From Panagrolaimus kolymaensis (taxonomy: Eukaryota > Nematoda > Chromadorea > Rhabditida > Panagrolaimidae), in contig JAJQJQ010000024.1 of NCBI GenBank assembly GCA_028622995.1, positions 1,364,001 to 1,428,000 of the forward strand: a stretch of DNA of 64,000 nt. The letters run 5' to 3'. Every line of letters begins with the position of its first letter. Position 1 is the stretch's first letter. A program made the translations under genes and the position numbers. The notes under the pieces were generated by a model. That model had not been told where the DNA came from. It made no database searches and saw only the letters and a program-made list of their open reading frames with translations. Positions 35,346 to 47,770 of this stretch are shown piece by piece.

Positions 35346-36487
35346 ATGGTGGTTCCACCTTCACAGATTAAGAGATCACCGATGATGAATCAAACCTTTT
35401 CTTTATCTCGTCCATTGATATATTATATTTTCACATCAGCTAATAATAATCTCAAACTAGGGTTGTCGAATTTCCCGGGAAATGGGAAAATGGGGAAATT
35501 TCCCGGGATATTTCCCGGGAAATTTCCCGGGAATTTTCCCGCTACAAACCTTCACAAAGTCTTACAAAGTTTAACAAAGTTATAGCAACTTTTGTAGAAC
35601 TTTGTTAGACTTTGTGAAACTTTGTAAGGGTTTGTAGCGGGAAATTTCCCAGGAAAAATCGGGAAATTCCCGGGAAATCTTTTTTGACAACCCTATCTCA
35701 AACATACTTTGATTCAAACATGCCAATATTTATTTTATAGAGAAAAGCAAATATTTTGTCATAAACTTTCTATTTGCAATTTGTGGGAAAAATTACCACA
35801 ATTTTTACAAAGATCCCTCTACCTTAATCCAAAAGATTTTCTTCTTATTAAATTTGAAAATTATTGCCTAACAAATACTTTGGAAATTAAATCTAATCAC
35901 GAAGAATTTCCAAATCATCGCTTTATTTTTTCAAAAATTATTAAAACAATCAAAATTGATATTAAATTTATACACCTCTCCTTTCAAACAATGACTCGTG
36001 AAGAAATAAATCTTTTGCCATGTCATCAAATTAAAATATCTCATTTAGTGAATGTTACTGTATTCAACGAAATCGGCGAAATCCTCTGTGTGGAAGATTT
36101 GATGGGTTTATTTCCATACGCAACAATAAAACAGTATGAATTATTTATGCACTGAAACTTTTCCTTATTAAAATTAAATTTTTTTACAGAATTATTACTG
36201 ATAACTTTCTTGAACATTCATCAGCTAACTTAAGAAAAATCCAATTGCCAGTTAAAATAAATGTTTTAATGTTGTATATAATTCTGAACAACTTTGATAT
36301 CGATGATTTCATTGAGTTTTTAAAGGTATTATTTTTTTTTTCAAAATTTTTTTTGTTTAAATTATTATTTTAAAAAAACGCTGAGAAGCGTGTTCGAATG
36401 CTGATTAGATTCGATGAAAATGCTGATATGAATATTAGGGATAATTTCTTAGATGCTTTAAGAAATTATAAAAAGAATGCTCAATGA
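35346..36487 (+). pseudogene. Nematode F-box-like family gene interrupted by a MITE
   Basis: The frame runs from about 35346 or 35382 (MMNQTFSLSRPLIYYIF) to 35457. It is interrupted by the MITE at 35458-35695, resumes in the same frame (QTCQYLFYREKQIFCHKL) to 36133, and continues in exons 36190-36325 and 36386-36487, which join in phase. The sequence has the 'RPLIYYIF...LIQTCQYLFY' pattern of F-box-like N-termini followed by an irregular Leu-rich region, as in large nematode families; this is a resemblance only. MITE plus one target duplication is 246 bp, a multiple of three, so the reading frame agrees on both sides. The copy carrying the insert is probably non-functional. Confidence 0.6.
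35458..35695. mobile_element. hAT-type MITE with repeated TTTCCCGGGAAA palindromes
   Basis: This 238-bp element has terminal inverted repeats TAGGGTTGTC (35458-35467) and GACAACCCTA (35686-35695). It is flanked by an identical 8-bp duplication TCTCAAAC at 35450-35457 and 35696-35703; an 8-bp duplication is the hAT hallmark. The interior is a large imperfect palindrome built from CCCGGGAAA units and an inverted tttgt..aaacttt core. It has no coding capacity and sits inside a coding exon. Confidence 0.88.
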
Positions 36488-37625
36488 AAGGACCTAACTT
36501 TATTCCATTCACATTCAATTCAAACTATGTTTAAAAGTTATATATTTTTCAACGAGTTTCTTTACTCTTTTTTTTGTTGCTTTGTTTGTTTGCTTGTTTG
36601 CGAACTATTTAAATTTCCAATGAATTATTTTTCTGTATCATTAATAAATTTTTCAACTCTCTCATCTCGAATTTTTTTCGGTGTTTTTTGTTAAAACTAA
36701 ATAATTTCGAGATGGATGAACGCAAAATACTAAAAGTGCATAATGAAAAATATTATATAAAATTTTTGCTAAAAAAAATGCACTAAAATGTTGTTTGAAA
36801 AGCAAAAAACAAACAACACAAAATATCGCTGACCAGTGTTTATCAATAAAAGCAACACCAATAAACAACGTTTCAAAGAGCATCAATTAATCACCACAGT
36901 AATAACCAAAATTGAAATAATGTCCTGACGTTTTTTACAATACACATTTTTTTTTTGTAACAAGTTAGCTGAGGAAAGCCAATTTCATTTTTATATTTTT
37001 TTGTCTTTGTCGTGGCTTCTGGAGGGAATATTTAATTTTACCAATAAATAAAAAAATTGTTAAGATTTTTTCTTTTAAATTTTTTTGTTTTAAACAAGAA
37101 ACTTATACTTTGACCATTCGTTTGCATGTATTCATGTTGTGTTTTTTTTTGTCATATTTACCTATCAACAACAACGACAACAAAAATGATTATTTTGAAA
37201 TGTATTTTTCTTTTATTTTATGATTCTTTAAATTTGATCATTGAAATAAAAAATAAACAACTTTTTTCTCTCTCTCTCTTTCCTACCTTTTTAGGTGCAT
37301 CCATTTTCTTTCACTGAATTTGATTTGTTTTTTGTCCTTTGTGAAATTTGGAGTTCTTGTTTTTTTTTTGTTTTTGTTTTGGCGTTGTTTATTGACGACT
37401 TAAATTTTTTTAAAAAGTTTTTCCATGGAGAATCGAAATCATATAAAAGTGATTGGAAAAAAGGAATTCTAATAAAGTTGTTTTACTTGAATAACTTAGG
37501 GTTTTTAATTTTCATCGGTAATTAATTTTATTTGAGCTGCTTTGAGATACGCGTCGGGCAAATTTTTTTTAAATTAACTAAAAAATATTTTGAATTTATT
37601 TCTTTTTAGAAAAATAAAAAAGAAG
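36488..37625. other. Intergenic, 1.1 kb
   Basis: The 3' flank of the F-box-like gene (AATAAA near 36643) and the 5' region of the next gene. An acceptor-like tctttttag ends at about 37609 before the start codon. No gene seen. Confidence 0.4.
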
Positions 37626-38815
37626 ATGTCATCAATTGAAGAAGCTCGAAATCATTTGGTTAATGAAATAGATAAACGCTTACATATTTCACGATTAACG
37701 AATGGATTTTATGAAAAATCTTCGGATATTCTTATGAAATCTGCATTTGGATTTCTTATGGATCAATGGGTTTCAGCAGGATTATTGCCACAAGATTTTC
37801 GTGGTTTCACCCCAAAAACCAATGATGACGAGGAAGAGGAAAATGAAACTAAAGGATCGAAGAAAAAATCTACCAATGATCGAGAAAAGCCAAGTAGCAG
37901 TCGAAAACCTCCTCCTCCGCCCCAAGGAAAGCTTAAAGGATTAATCGATAAATTTGATAATAATCGAAAAAGCAACGAAAACATGGATCAACAAGAAAAA
38001 AAATTGAATGAATTTGAAGAAAAATTTGCTAAAGGTTTAGAAAAATCTGGTTATCAAAAACCCTCAACTTCCACCAAAGATAATGATGATGGTGAACCTG
38101 GTTCAGCTCCACCAGAAATAAATGCGCCTGAAGAAGAAATGGATGATCAAGAAAAAATTTTGAATGATATAAGCCTTGAAGATTTATTTGATGAAGAACC
38201 CTTTGAAAATCAATGTGACGCCGATAAACAATTAGTTAAAGTTGAAGAAAATAATAAAGAAATTATTGCAGTTGAAACCGAAAAAGAAAAACAAATAATT
38301 CCCATTGATGAAATTGAAGAACATGAACGTCAAGCTCAAGTTTTAAAGGAACAAGCTCAAGCAGCATTAAATCAAAATGCCGTTGAATTTGAAGAAGCTT
38401 ATAAACTTCAACAAAATGCCCTTCTCGTTGCTCATGATGCTAATGTTAAAACTGCTAAAGCTTTAGTAAATCAAGAAATTGGTACTCAACTTCTTGCTGA
38501 AGCAGGTAAGAATAAAAATTTTTTTTTAATAAACGCAAAAAAAATTATTTTAAAAACTCGAAGAATTAAAAAAAATTTGTGATTTAAACATTTAAAAAAA
38601 ATTTTTTAGGAGCTGAAATGATTGAAGCTGGAGCCCATCTTCAACGTGAAGCCCTTGCAACTGAACGCCAAGTCCCAATTAATGTTCATCAAGAAGCTCA
38701 AATTGTTCAAGGTGTTACTTTAAGTGAAGCCGGACAAGAAGCCGCTGCCCATGCTCACGAACAAGTAACTTTTAAACAAGTTGAAAAAATTCTTCCATCA
38801 GAATGCGAAAATTAA
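37626..38815 (+). CDS. Unknown Glu/Lys-rich protein with an Ala/His/Gln-rich C-terminus
   Basis: Two exons (37626-38505, 38610-38815) join in phase to 361 aa. The first 60 residues look folded (IEEARNHLVNEIDKRLHISR, then SAFGFLMDQWVSAGLLP). They are followed by a low-complexity charged region with a poly-Pro patch (RKPPPPPQGK). The C-terminal third is helical and Ala/Gln/Glu-rich, with quasi-repeats such as EHERQAQVLKEQAQAALNQ and AGQEAAAHAHEQV, probably coiled-coil. There is no signal peptide and no recognised domain. The start is the first ATG after an acceptor-like site. Function unknown. Confidence 0.72.
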
Positions 38816-39922
38816 ATAAAGTTTTTATTTTATATATTTTTTATAAATCATTGCCATATTTGTATTTTTTTAAATGTTTATTTTATTAGTAATAAAATCG
38901 AATATTTTCATAAATTAAATGCTTTAATTTTTACATCGAAATTTCACAAATATAATTAAACAATTGTTGGAGGAGCAAAATCCTTTTTAAAAAAATTTTT
39001 CTCAGCAAATTAAAATAGTTTTTTTTATCTTCCAAAATATTATACAATTTTATGATTTCAATAACCACGAACAACGCCATAATAAAAAAATAAGCAAGTT
39101 TGCAAGCAAAAAAATAATTTCGCGTTCGTGATGCCTTCAACTAAATCAAAGTTAAAAAAAGGTGGGAAGTTGCTTCCGTTACTAAAATTTTTATTTACAC
39201 AATTTTGAGGTGAAAAAACCTAAAACACAATTTTTCCTACGATGTTTTTCTAAAACTAATCCCATTCCAACAATGACCATCATCTGCTGCTGCTTCTGTG
39301 GGTTAGTGGTTTCTGATAGTGAAAGATTCAAAGGTGTAAGCTAAGAAGAAAAGAAAATGGTTGACTCGGAGAATGCTGCTTTTCATCCGAAGTTTTGCGT
39401 GTTGTTAGAAGTTTTTGTAATTTGTAAGCTAGCTGCTTATTTTCTTAATTAGTTTTCAAAGAAAAAATAAAATACTTTTTTTCAATTTTAAACCCATAAA
39501 TAATTAATATTATAACTATTCATATTTATTTATTTAAGCTTCGCCCTTGATTTTCTGTTAATTTATTTCTTTATTCCAACAATAATAAAAGCTTGGTAAA
39601 TTAAGTTTTTTTAATCAAAGATAATGGAACTTTGGTGTTAATCGTCTTCGTTGTCGCTGAAAAAAAAACAAACGCTGACATCATTCAGAAAAGTCAATGG
39701 TATTCGTTGTTTTTTTTCATTCCGCGTACGCTTACATTGGGTACGAGAGAAAGGACAAAGGACAATTTATTTAACTGATAAAGTTTGAATGAACTTTAAA
39801 ATTAAAATAATAATAATAGGAGTTGAGTAAATTTGATTGATTGATTATGACTTGGAATATTTTTTAGAGGTTAAAAAAATTTAAATTGTACGTTTCTTTA
39901 GTTTGGTTTAAAATATTAAAAA

Positions 39923-42900
39923 AAACTGAATTTAAATAGCTTTATTTTATTTTTTGTTTTTTTACATAACTGTTGTTGAGTTTGATTAAAACATTTAACA
40001 TTTTTTTACCGGAAAAGCCCTAAAAAATTATGATAAAACTTTTTTTATAAATATTTTAGTTCTAAAAAAATTAGATCATTTTGTCAAAAAAATGGAAAAA
40101 ATGTGTATTTTTTACGAGTAAAAACTGTGATCCAATGCCTTTTTATAATACATGAATGAAATAAACTGTAAAACATTGTGTAAAAATTTTATGTATCGGT
40201 AGTTTACCTGCCTCTAAACGGAAGAATTTGAAGAAGAAGAAAACTGATGCTATTTTTATAATAAATTTATTTTAAGTTTGTTTATGTTTTGTATTTGCAA
40301 AGTTATTTAAATTTTTTGTAAAACTAGTTCCACTTTTTTGAAATTGAGTGAATTATTTTTCATAAAACAGTTGTTACTAAAATTATGCATAAAAAAATTT
40401 CAAAATAAAATTACTGTTTTACTTTTTCCTCCATTGCAAAAAATTCAACATAAAAAATAATTCTTGCACAATAAATAAATGAATTTAAGGATAGACACGA
40501 TAAAAAAAAAATAAAACAAACAAAAAAATGGCTTGATGTCACGTCACATCTTTTGATCTTTCGATACATACATACATGCTACTACACCTACGCTCGGAGA
40601 AAAAAGCAATCAAGCAAACAAACAAAGGATGCAATAATTGCAAATAGGTATTATAAAAAAAGTTAATTATAGAAAAAAACTTTTTTATGTTTAAAAAAAA
40701 TTAATGATGCTTTTATTATTGATTATTACAGTATTAAATAAAAAAATTCAGTTTAGAAACTTTAAAAACTGTGAGAGTTGCCTGATGATGGGATGGAGCT
40801 ATGTGTGATTTAAACTGTGTAAATAAAGTTTCAAATGAAAACCTAAATTCTTTTTAAAATTTTTTCTTTGATATAAATATATTTCATTTAAACTGTGCAA
40901 GTTATTCTTCTCTACAAAAAACATATTTACATATTAATTAATTTGGTTAATTTTCAGAAATTACTTTCATCCTAGTTAGAGCAACAAAAAATAATAATTT
41001 GATTATAAAACTGTTGAGGAATATCATACTTTTTATTTTTTCTGAGTAATTTAAAAAAAATTAAACACAGTAAATTTTTTGGTGAAAATAAAAGACTTTT
41101 TGAAAAATGAAAAAATGGGTTTGTGGAAATCTCAATGGAGCTTTAGAAACTGTGACATAAGAGATTTCGAGGATATTGGAAATGTTACACACAGATCATA
41201 AAATTTAATAGTTTTTTCCAATAATTAAAAAAAGCTGATTCTTTGTTTCTTTATTTAAATATTCTCCATAAAAAAAATTTCATTATCAGAATCTCTGTTT
41301 TATTAGTGCTAAAAAACTTTTTTCTATCTAAAGAGGAAGAAAATGAGAAAGATACATCATAATAATTAAATGCAAATTAAATAATTATATTTTTCTCATT
41401 CACACCACTCTATAGAGTCCATCCACGGCCACCACCTCCGACTTATTTTATTTTTAAAATAGAATCTTTTTTTTTCTTTTAAAAAAAGCAGAGGATTCTT
41501 CTTCTTTTTTCTTTGCATTAAATAAAAGGCCATCAAGCTCTTGCTCCTAATTTTATATTAAAGCAAAGTTTCAATTTTGTTTTTTTTATTTTTTCGCAAA
41601 AAAAAAATCTCCAAAGCTGCCTGATGCTGCAAATAATTTTAGCAACATGAGAATGTCTCTCTCGCCTTCAAGCGGAGCCAGAAAAAAAAAGAAACATCAT
41701 TTTCATCTTTACAATTTTTTATTTTTTTTTTGCTTCTGTTTTTTCAAAAATGAGTATCCTATTTATTATTTTTTTAGATGACATCGTCGTTAGTCTTAAA
41801 TTATTCTAAGTTAACAAAAAAAATAAAGATTTGCTTCTCTTTTTTTTTCAAAAGTCAAGAAAATAAAAATTATGTTTTTTGTTTTGGGAGCTTGGAACTT
41901 CTTTTTTTTGTTACAACACTTTTTTTTAAAACTGTTAATAAAAGCATTTCATGGCTTGAGGAAAAGTAAAAATCTAAGTGGCCTTAATTATATGTATACG
42001 ATAGTAAAACTGCGAATCCATTTGATTTTTCGAAGAAGAATCACTGTGTCGATCTAAAAAAGTTTTTGTTGCTTCGATATTGTATTTCTTTTTTTGAATT
42101 TTCAAAGGCAAAAAAACTGCGACTTGGCTGGACACAAAAAATTTCCTTAAGCCTTATAATTTTGTTCTTTTTCTGCATCATTAATCTATTATAATATTTT
42201 TTATTTAAAAAACTTTAATACCATTTGAAACGATTTTTTTGTGGAGAATTGTTATAATTTTTGTGTAACTGTTGAATTGGATTTGTTTTCCTAATTAATT
42301 AAAACTGCGTCGGCGTGCGCTATGTTTGATGCAACAAAAAATATATATTTTAAAGAGAAAAATTTTTTTTGTATTTTTATTATTTAAAAAAAAACTGAAT
42401 TTGAAAAACAATACGCTGTTATTAATTACCATATAATTTTTTACCTCACGATTTTGAACATTAAAAACTGTTTCAATTTATCATTTTTCATTCTCCAAAA
42501 AATATTTGTGTTCTTTTTAAAATATTTTTTGCATATTTTCCTTGTCATTATTATTATGCAACCAATTTATTAATTTTATTTTTTTTGAAACTTCCATCTC
42601 CATTTCATAAATCTCCCCCGCAATTAGAGTTTGCATTTTAATGCCCTTGGAGAATAATATATGACTTTAAAAGTTTGTATATGAATGAAAAAATTAATGC
42701 CTTTAAACTTTTCTTTTTCTTTTTTTGGTTCTTAAATGAAAAAGGTTAAAAGCTTGTTAAACTGAAAAGCTAATTAGGATTTAAATATTAAACTGAATTT
42801 GGAAAAACTTTAATAAAAATTTAAAGGTTAAAAAATAAGTAATAAATTTATTTGTATTTTGTTTTTAACTGATTCAACGGAAATTATTGTTACTTTATAT

Positions 42901-45900
42901 TCTGGTCTCCGCGTATTTTTAAACTGCGATTTGAAATCTCATTAATTTTTAAATCCTTTAAAAATTAAATCTTTATAATTTTGTTTGAAAAAAAACTGTG
43001 TACGAATTAATTATGTTATTGAGTGGATTTTTCATATATTTTTTAAACTGTGTCCATCGACGTTGCATTCATTAGTAGCACTGTTAATAATTAAAAAAGA
43101 AGAAGTTAAAACTGTAATCTGCGTTGTTAATATTATTAAAATTTAAAAAAACTTATCTTAATCGACAAAGTTTGTTGTGTTGTTAATAAAAATAAAAAAT
43201 TGGCTTAAAAACTGCTAAATTTTTTGAAAAGCAATTTAATTCAAATATTATTTTTTTTTAAACTGTAAAGCCTAATTTTTCTTTCTTTTTTTCTTGTTGC
43301 TTATTTGCCACCCTTTACTTACTTACCTACCGTAACATGGATTCTTATCTGGCGCCATATAATATTTTTTTCCTTCCTCAAAAAAAGGAATAATTTTTTT
43401 ATTATCCTTCTAATAAAGCTCTCTTCTTAACGCTTTTTTCTTTCTTCCAAACAATGGTCTTTGTTTGCAAATTGCAATTCCAACTAATTTTATTTTTGCA
43501 TCAGCAAAGTATCTTTAAAATAATTTTTTCTTTTACCGTACACTTAAAATTTTTTTTGGCCTAAAAATAGAAAAAAAGAAAAAACTATTATACTTTTCAT
43601 TTTATTTCGATTATTTGTCATCGCCGGAAATATGATGATCAAAGTATTTTTAACCTTCTTTTTTTTCTAATCACTCAAAGACAACGAAAAAAAACAATAA
43701 ACTCCTCATCACTCATTTATTTTATTTTTGTACGTCAATAACAATGTCGATGGTTTTTAGCTAAGTTTTTTTTTCTTCACAAACACGCATGAAAAAGTTT
43801 GGGGAAAAGGAGTACAAAAGCTTATCAGCAAAACACTTTCTCGATGGACGTCTTTATTTTTGGTGCAAAAAAGGATCTCTTATTTTTTGATTGAAAAATG
43901 ACTAAGCAAAAAAACTAAAAAAGTTAAGCAAGCTCTTTATTTGCGTAGGATGAAAAAAATGGATTCAAACCTTTCTCAGCAAGACTATAAACAAAAACAA
44001 TATGGTCAGCAAATGAGTGATAAGAATTTTTGTTTGTTTTGTTTTTGTGAATCAAAACAGAGAATGTCAGCCTATTGTTTATTTCCGGTAAAAAAATATA
44101 AAGGCGCCACCTTGTTGCTTAATTAATGAGTATAAAAAATCAAGGATGTTTTTTTCGTGGTGGTGGAGGTGGTGGTAATTGATAACCAAAAAAAGAGTTT
44201 ATTTTTAAATATTTAACTGATAAGAATTTTTTTTGTGCAAAGTTATTGCAAATAGTGAAAATGATTAAATCTTGGGATTTGTTTTGTTTTTTTTGAATAA
44301 GCAGAAAACTGTAGTTTTCCCATGATCTTTTAGATTTTTTAAAATATAACTGTCCTCCATCATGCGATTGGAGTATATTCTGCAAACATCTTCATTTTCA
44401 AGCACCTGATTAATTTTGATTAACTTCAAAACTTTTCCATTTTAAGATTTAGTTTTAAATTTTTTTTCATAAAACTGTATTTCAGTTGCTGCGTTTTTTG
44501 CTTTTTCACTTCAGACATAAATTTTATTTTTATTTTATCAAAATAACTGTCTCCAGTGTAGTGTTCATTCCCGTCCCCGCGGGGACGGGGATCCCCGCGG
44601 GGAAACGGGACGGGGACTCCCCGCGGGGATTCCCCGTGAAAAAGAATTCCCCGCCTTTTTCCCCGCGGGGAATCCCCGTCGACTTTTTCTCCCCGTCAAA
44701 AATTTTCATAATTAGAAAAATCAAGAAAAAAGGATTAAATTCTTCTGAAAAGCATTCATTTAACATAAAAACGTTAAAATAACCATAAAAAAGCATTATT
44801 AGCTCAAAAAAATAATTTAAAAATTTTTTTTCGTAAAATTAACCATTAAAAAATTTTTTTTCTTTCCCCGCGGGGACTCCCCGTTAAAAAAATTTCCCCG
44901 CTTATTCCCCGCGAGGAATTACCCGCCGAAAACGTTCCCCGTCCCGTCCCCGCATTTTTCCAATTACGGGGGGGGAAATGAACACTACTCCAGTGGTTTA
45001 TTTCTTCTTTAATTAAAAAAAAGTTTTTAACTGTGTTCATAAAAAATCAGAAAAACTAAAAAAGTAGCAAGAAAATATTCATAAACTGGACCATATAAAC
45101 ATTTTTGGGAAATGTTAAAAATACGAGAAATTTTTTTTAAAATAAAACTGCGTCAAAAAACCATTTTGCTTTTAAATTTATATTTATTTTTAAACTGCGC
45201 TTTGATAGAGATTTGATTCCAAATTTCGAGTATAATTTTTTTTAAATTACGCTCCTTGAAAATTTGCGTTATTAATTTTAAAACTGAATATCAATTTCTT
45301 GATAGGTTATAAAATCTTTAAAATATCTTATTTTCATTCAACTTTCCCTTTGCGAATTATCATTTTTTAAAATACCTAAAACCTTTTTTCTATTGTTTTT
45401 TTTTTCTTCCCCTTAGAGATCGATAGATCACTCACTGATCGAATTACCACTTTCCTTCCCTGTTCTCTCGATTGCCTTTTTTTCCCGCACATAAATAAAT
45501 AAATAAATATGAATGTGATTTTCAAGTGGGAAGCAAGCAATTACTATTATTATTATTCGACATTGTTGTTGTTGAATTTTTTTGGTGGCAATAATAACTT
45601 ATAAAAAAGCAAAAAGAAGCTTAAAAATAAATTTTATTATTATTTTTTTCTGTCTCTTCGCATTGTTGTTTTCCCTTTTTTTTATTACAGTGCAAACATA
45701 CATACACAAAAAAATCCTTTTTTTGCAAGCAAACATTTTTTTATATTTATTTTTTTTACCGTGGTTAAACATGCCTTTTTTTGGTGAAAAAAAAGAAAGA
45801 GAAAAAAAGGAGGAAGCAAGCGATGAGTCAGAAAACGAGGCTTTTGTATTTTTGTGATTTTTTTTTTTTATTATCTATTTTTGATCTTAAAAAATGCACG

Positions 45901-47770
45901 AAAAAGTTTCAGATTTTTTTGATGACTTCAATTTTGGATATTATTTAAAACTGCAGACGATTGACTTTATCGGAAATTTGAAATTTGTAATAAAAAAATT
46001 GTTCGTAAAAAATTAAAAACTGTGCTCTTGTTTTTTGATCTCAAAGAAAAGAAAATTACTGCAACAAAAAAAATAAAATTTCAATGAATTTTGTTATTAA
46101 ATATATAAAAACTGAATTTTCTTTTACTATTGTTTTAAACTTTAAATTTAAAAAAATTCTAATTAAACTGAGCCAGCCACATCTTAGGAAATTATTAACT
46201 GAGTTGTATTATTTCGAAAAGTTTCTAAAGTTATCGAAAATCATTGAACATAAATTATAAAAACTGCAATATACTGATTTTTTCTAATGAGAAATTACTG
46301 CATTTTTCCTTATTAATTTTTTAAACTGCGATTCATTAGTTTATAGTGTTTAATTTGCACCTTTTCGAATTTTTATTGACTCTAATTTTTTTCTTCTTCC
46401 AAAAATGAGCAAAAACTGAGTCTTTATTAAGCAAAATGAAAAAATAATTTAAACTGTTACCACTTTTTTTCTTCCATCTTTGTGACTTCATAAACCTCCG
46501 CCGCTTCCACCGAAATATGAAAGAAAGACAAAATTTTCCCATTCATTCATAATTTTTCTTTTCTTCATGAATATTATTATTAATATTATTATATATATTT
46601 TTTGGCGCCATTATTTTTTCTATCTATCTATCTTTCTTTATTTTTATTTTATTTTATTGCCATAAGGACTTTTTGAATGAATGAACAAAGAAAAAAAAGT
46701 GGAGGCAACAACAAGCATCAAGAAAGGAAACTCACATTCCAAAAAATAAAAGAAAGAAGAAGAAAAAAGATTCATAAGAGTCTCAGAGTCTCAAGCAAAA
46801 AAGAATGCCTTTATTATTTTTGCGCGTCTTCAATGAAAAAAAAAATTTTTTTCAGTAAAGCAACACCGCGTAAAATAAAAAATACATAGATAGAAGCTCC
46901 AAGAAGCTTGCTTGCCTTTTTTTTTGTATACCGTTTCCATCTTTTTTTTTTGATGGAGGCGGCTTACCCAGGAACTTTTTAGGCCGCCAATTGTTATAAT
47001 TCATTTGCAAAAAACGAAGGCGTGGCTTTGGTTTCTTTTTTTTATTCGTAGAAAATTGAAACTTTCTTTTGCAGAAAAAAAAGTGAGTCAAAAAAAACGT
47101 TGACTCGTCACTCCTCCTAAAAACCTTTATTTTTTACTTTTGATCTGCCACCCACAAATAATACATAAACTAAGATTATGGTGATGATTCGGCAAAAAAA
47201 AAAAAGAAGAAAAAGAATGATAAAAGTAAAAACTTTCTTTATTTTTATGTTTTTTATTATCAATGATGATTTTTTTGATTCTAAGTTTAGGGAAAGGAAA
47301 GAAAGAAAAAAGAGGTTATTAAAAGTCGTCCTATTGTTTGACGTAAAGCTTGATGATTGTGAATCCATTTTTCCTTGGTCTTTATTTGTTGATGATGCAT
47401 TCAAAATTTTTTTTTCTTATCATCTCTATCTATAGCGTCATGACCTTCTTGGCTTTTGTGAAGAAGAAGAAAAAAATATATAAAAGGAATAGCTTTTTCC
47501 AATTTTTAACATCACTTTTTTTTTCTTCTGGGTTCTTCACACATTTTTTTCTTGAAGGTGAAGAAGAAGAAGGTGAGAGAGAAGGTGGCGGTGAAGTTAA
47601 AAGTTTTCAATTAATTCGAAGGGGTAATATTCAAACTCAAAATTGTGGGGTTTGGAAATATTTTTTTTGCAAATGAATTACTTTTTGATTTCAATTTGTG
47701 GTTTCGGAAGTCATTTATTTGAAATTCAAAAAAAAAGATTCTTATTTTTGATAAATCATTTAAAAAACTG
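39923..47770 (+). repeat. Strand-biased cluster of AAACTG motifs
   Basis: About 37 copies of AAACTG, nearly always inside (T)(T)AAAACTG(T/C/A), were counted by eye on the plus strand. Examples start at 40122, 40163, 40766, 40812, 40890, 41008, 41147, 42007, 42114, 42302, 42921, 42993, 43045, 43109, 45145, 45192, 45948, 46017, 46109, 46165, 46261 and 46323. Only one reverse copy (CAGTTT near 40749) was noticed. Base composition would predict about two or three per strand in this length. Copies are unevenly spaced, mainly 45-200 bp apart, in two groups (40.1-43.3 and 44.3-46.5 kb). Confidence 0.7.
44559..44987. mobile_element. GC-rich hAT-type MITE
   Basis: This 429-bp element has terminal inverted repeats TAGTGTTCATT (left) and AATGAACACTA (right) and an identical 8-bp flanking duplication CTCCAGTG at 44551-44558 and 44988-44995. 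The arms are made of CCCCG/CGGGG units (for example tccccgcggggat), giving a strong contrast with the AT-rich surroundings; an AT-rich spacer lies in the middle. It has no coding capacity. Confidence 0.85.

Noticed and set aside
44140..44385. Minus-strand frame ending in poly-Pro
   Set aside because: The Pro run is a simple GGT/GGA repeat on the other strand; the rest has no coding character.
45495..45512. AAAT microsatellite and other simple repeats in the gene-poor region
   Set aside because: Ordinary short tandem repeats with no further structure; no CRISPR-like or satellite periodicity was seen.
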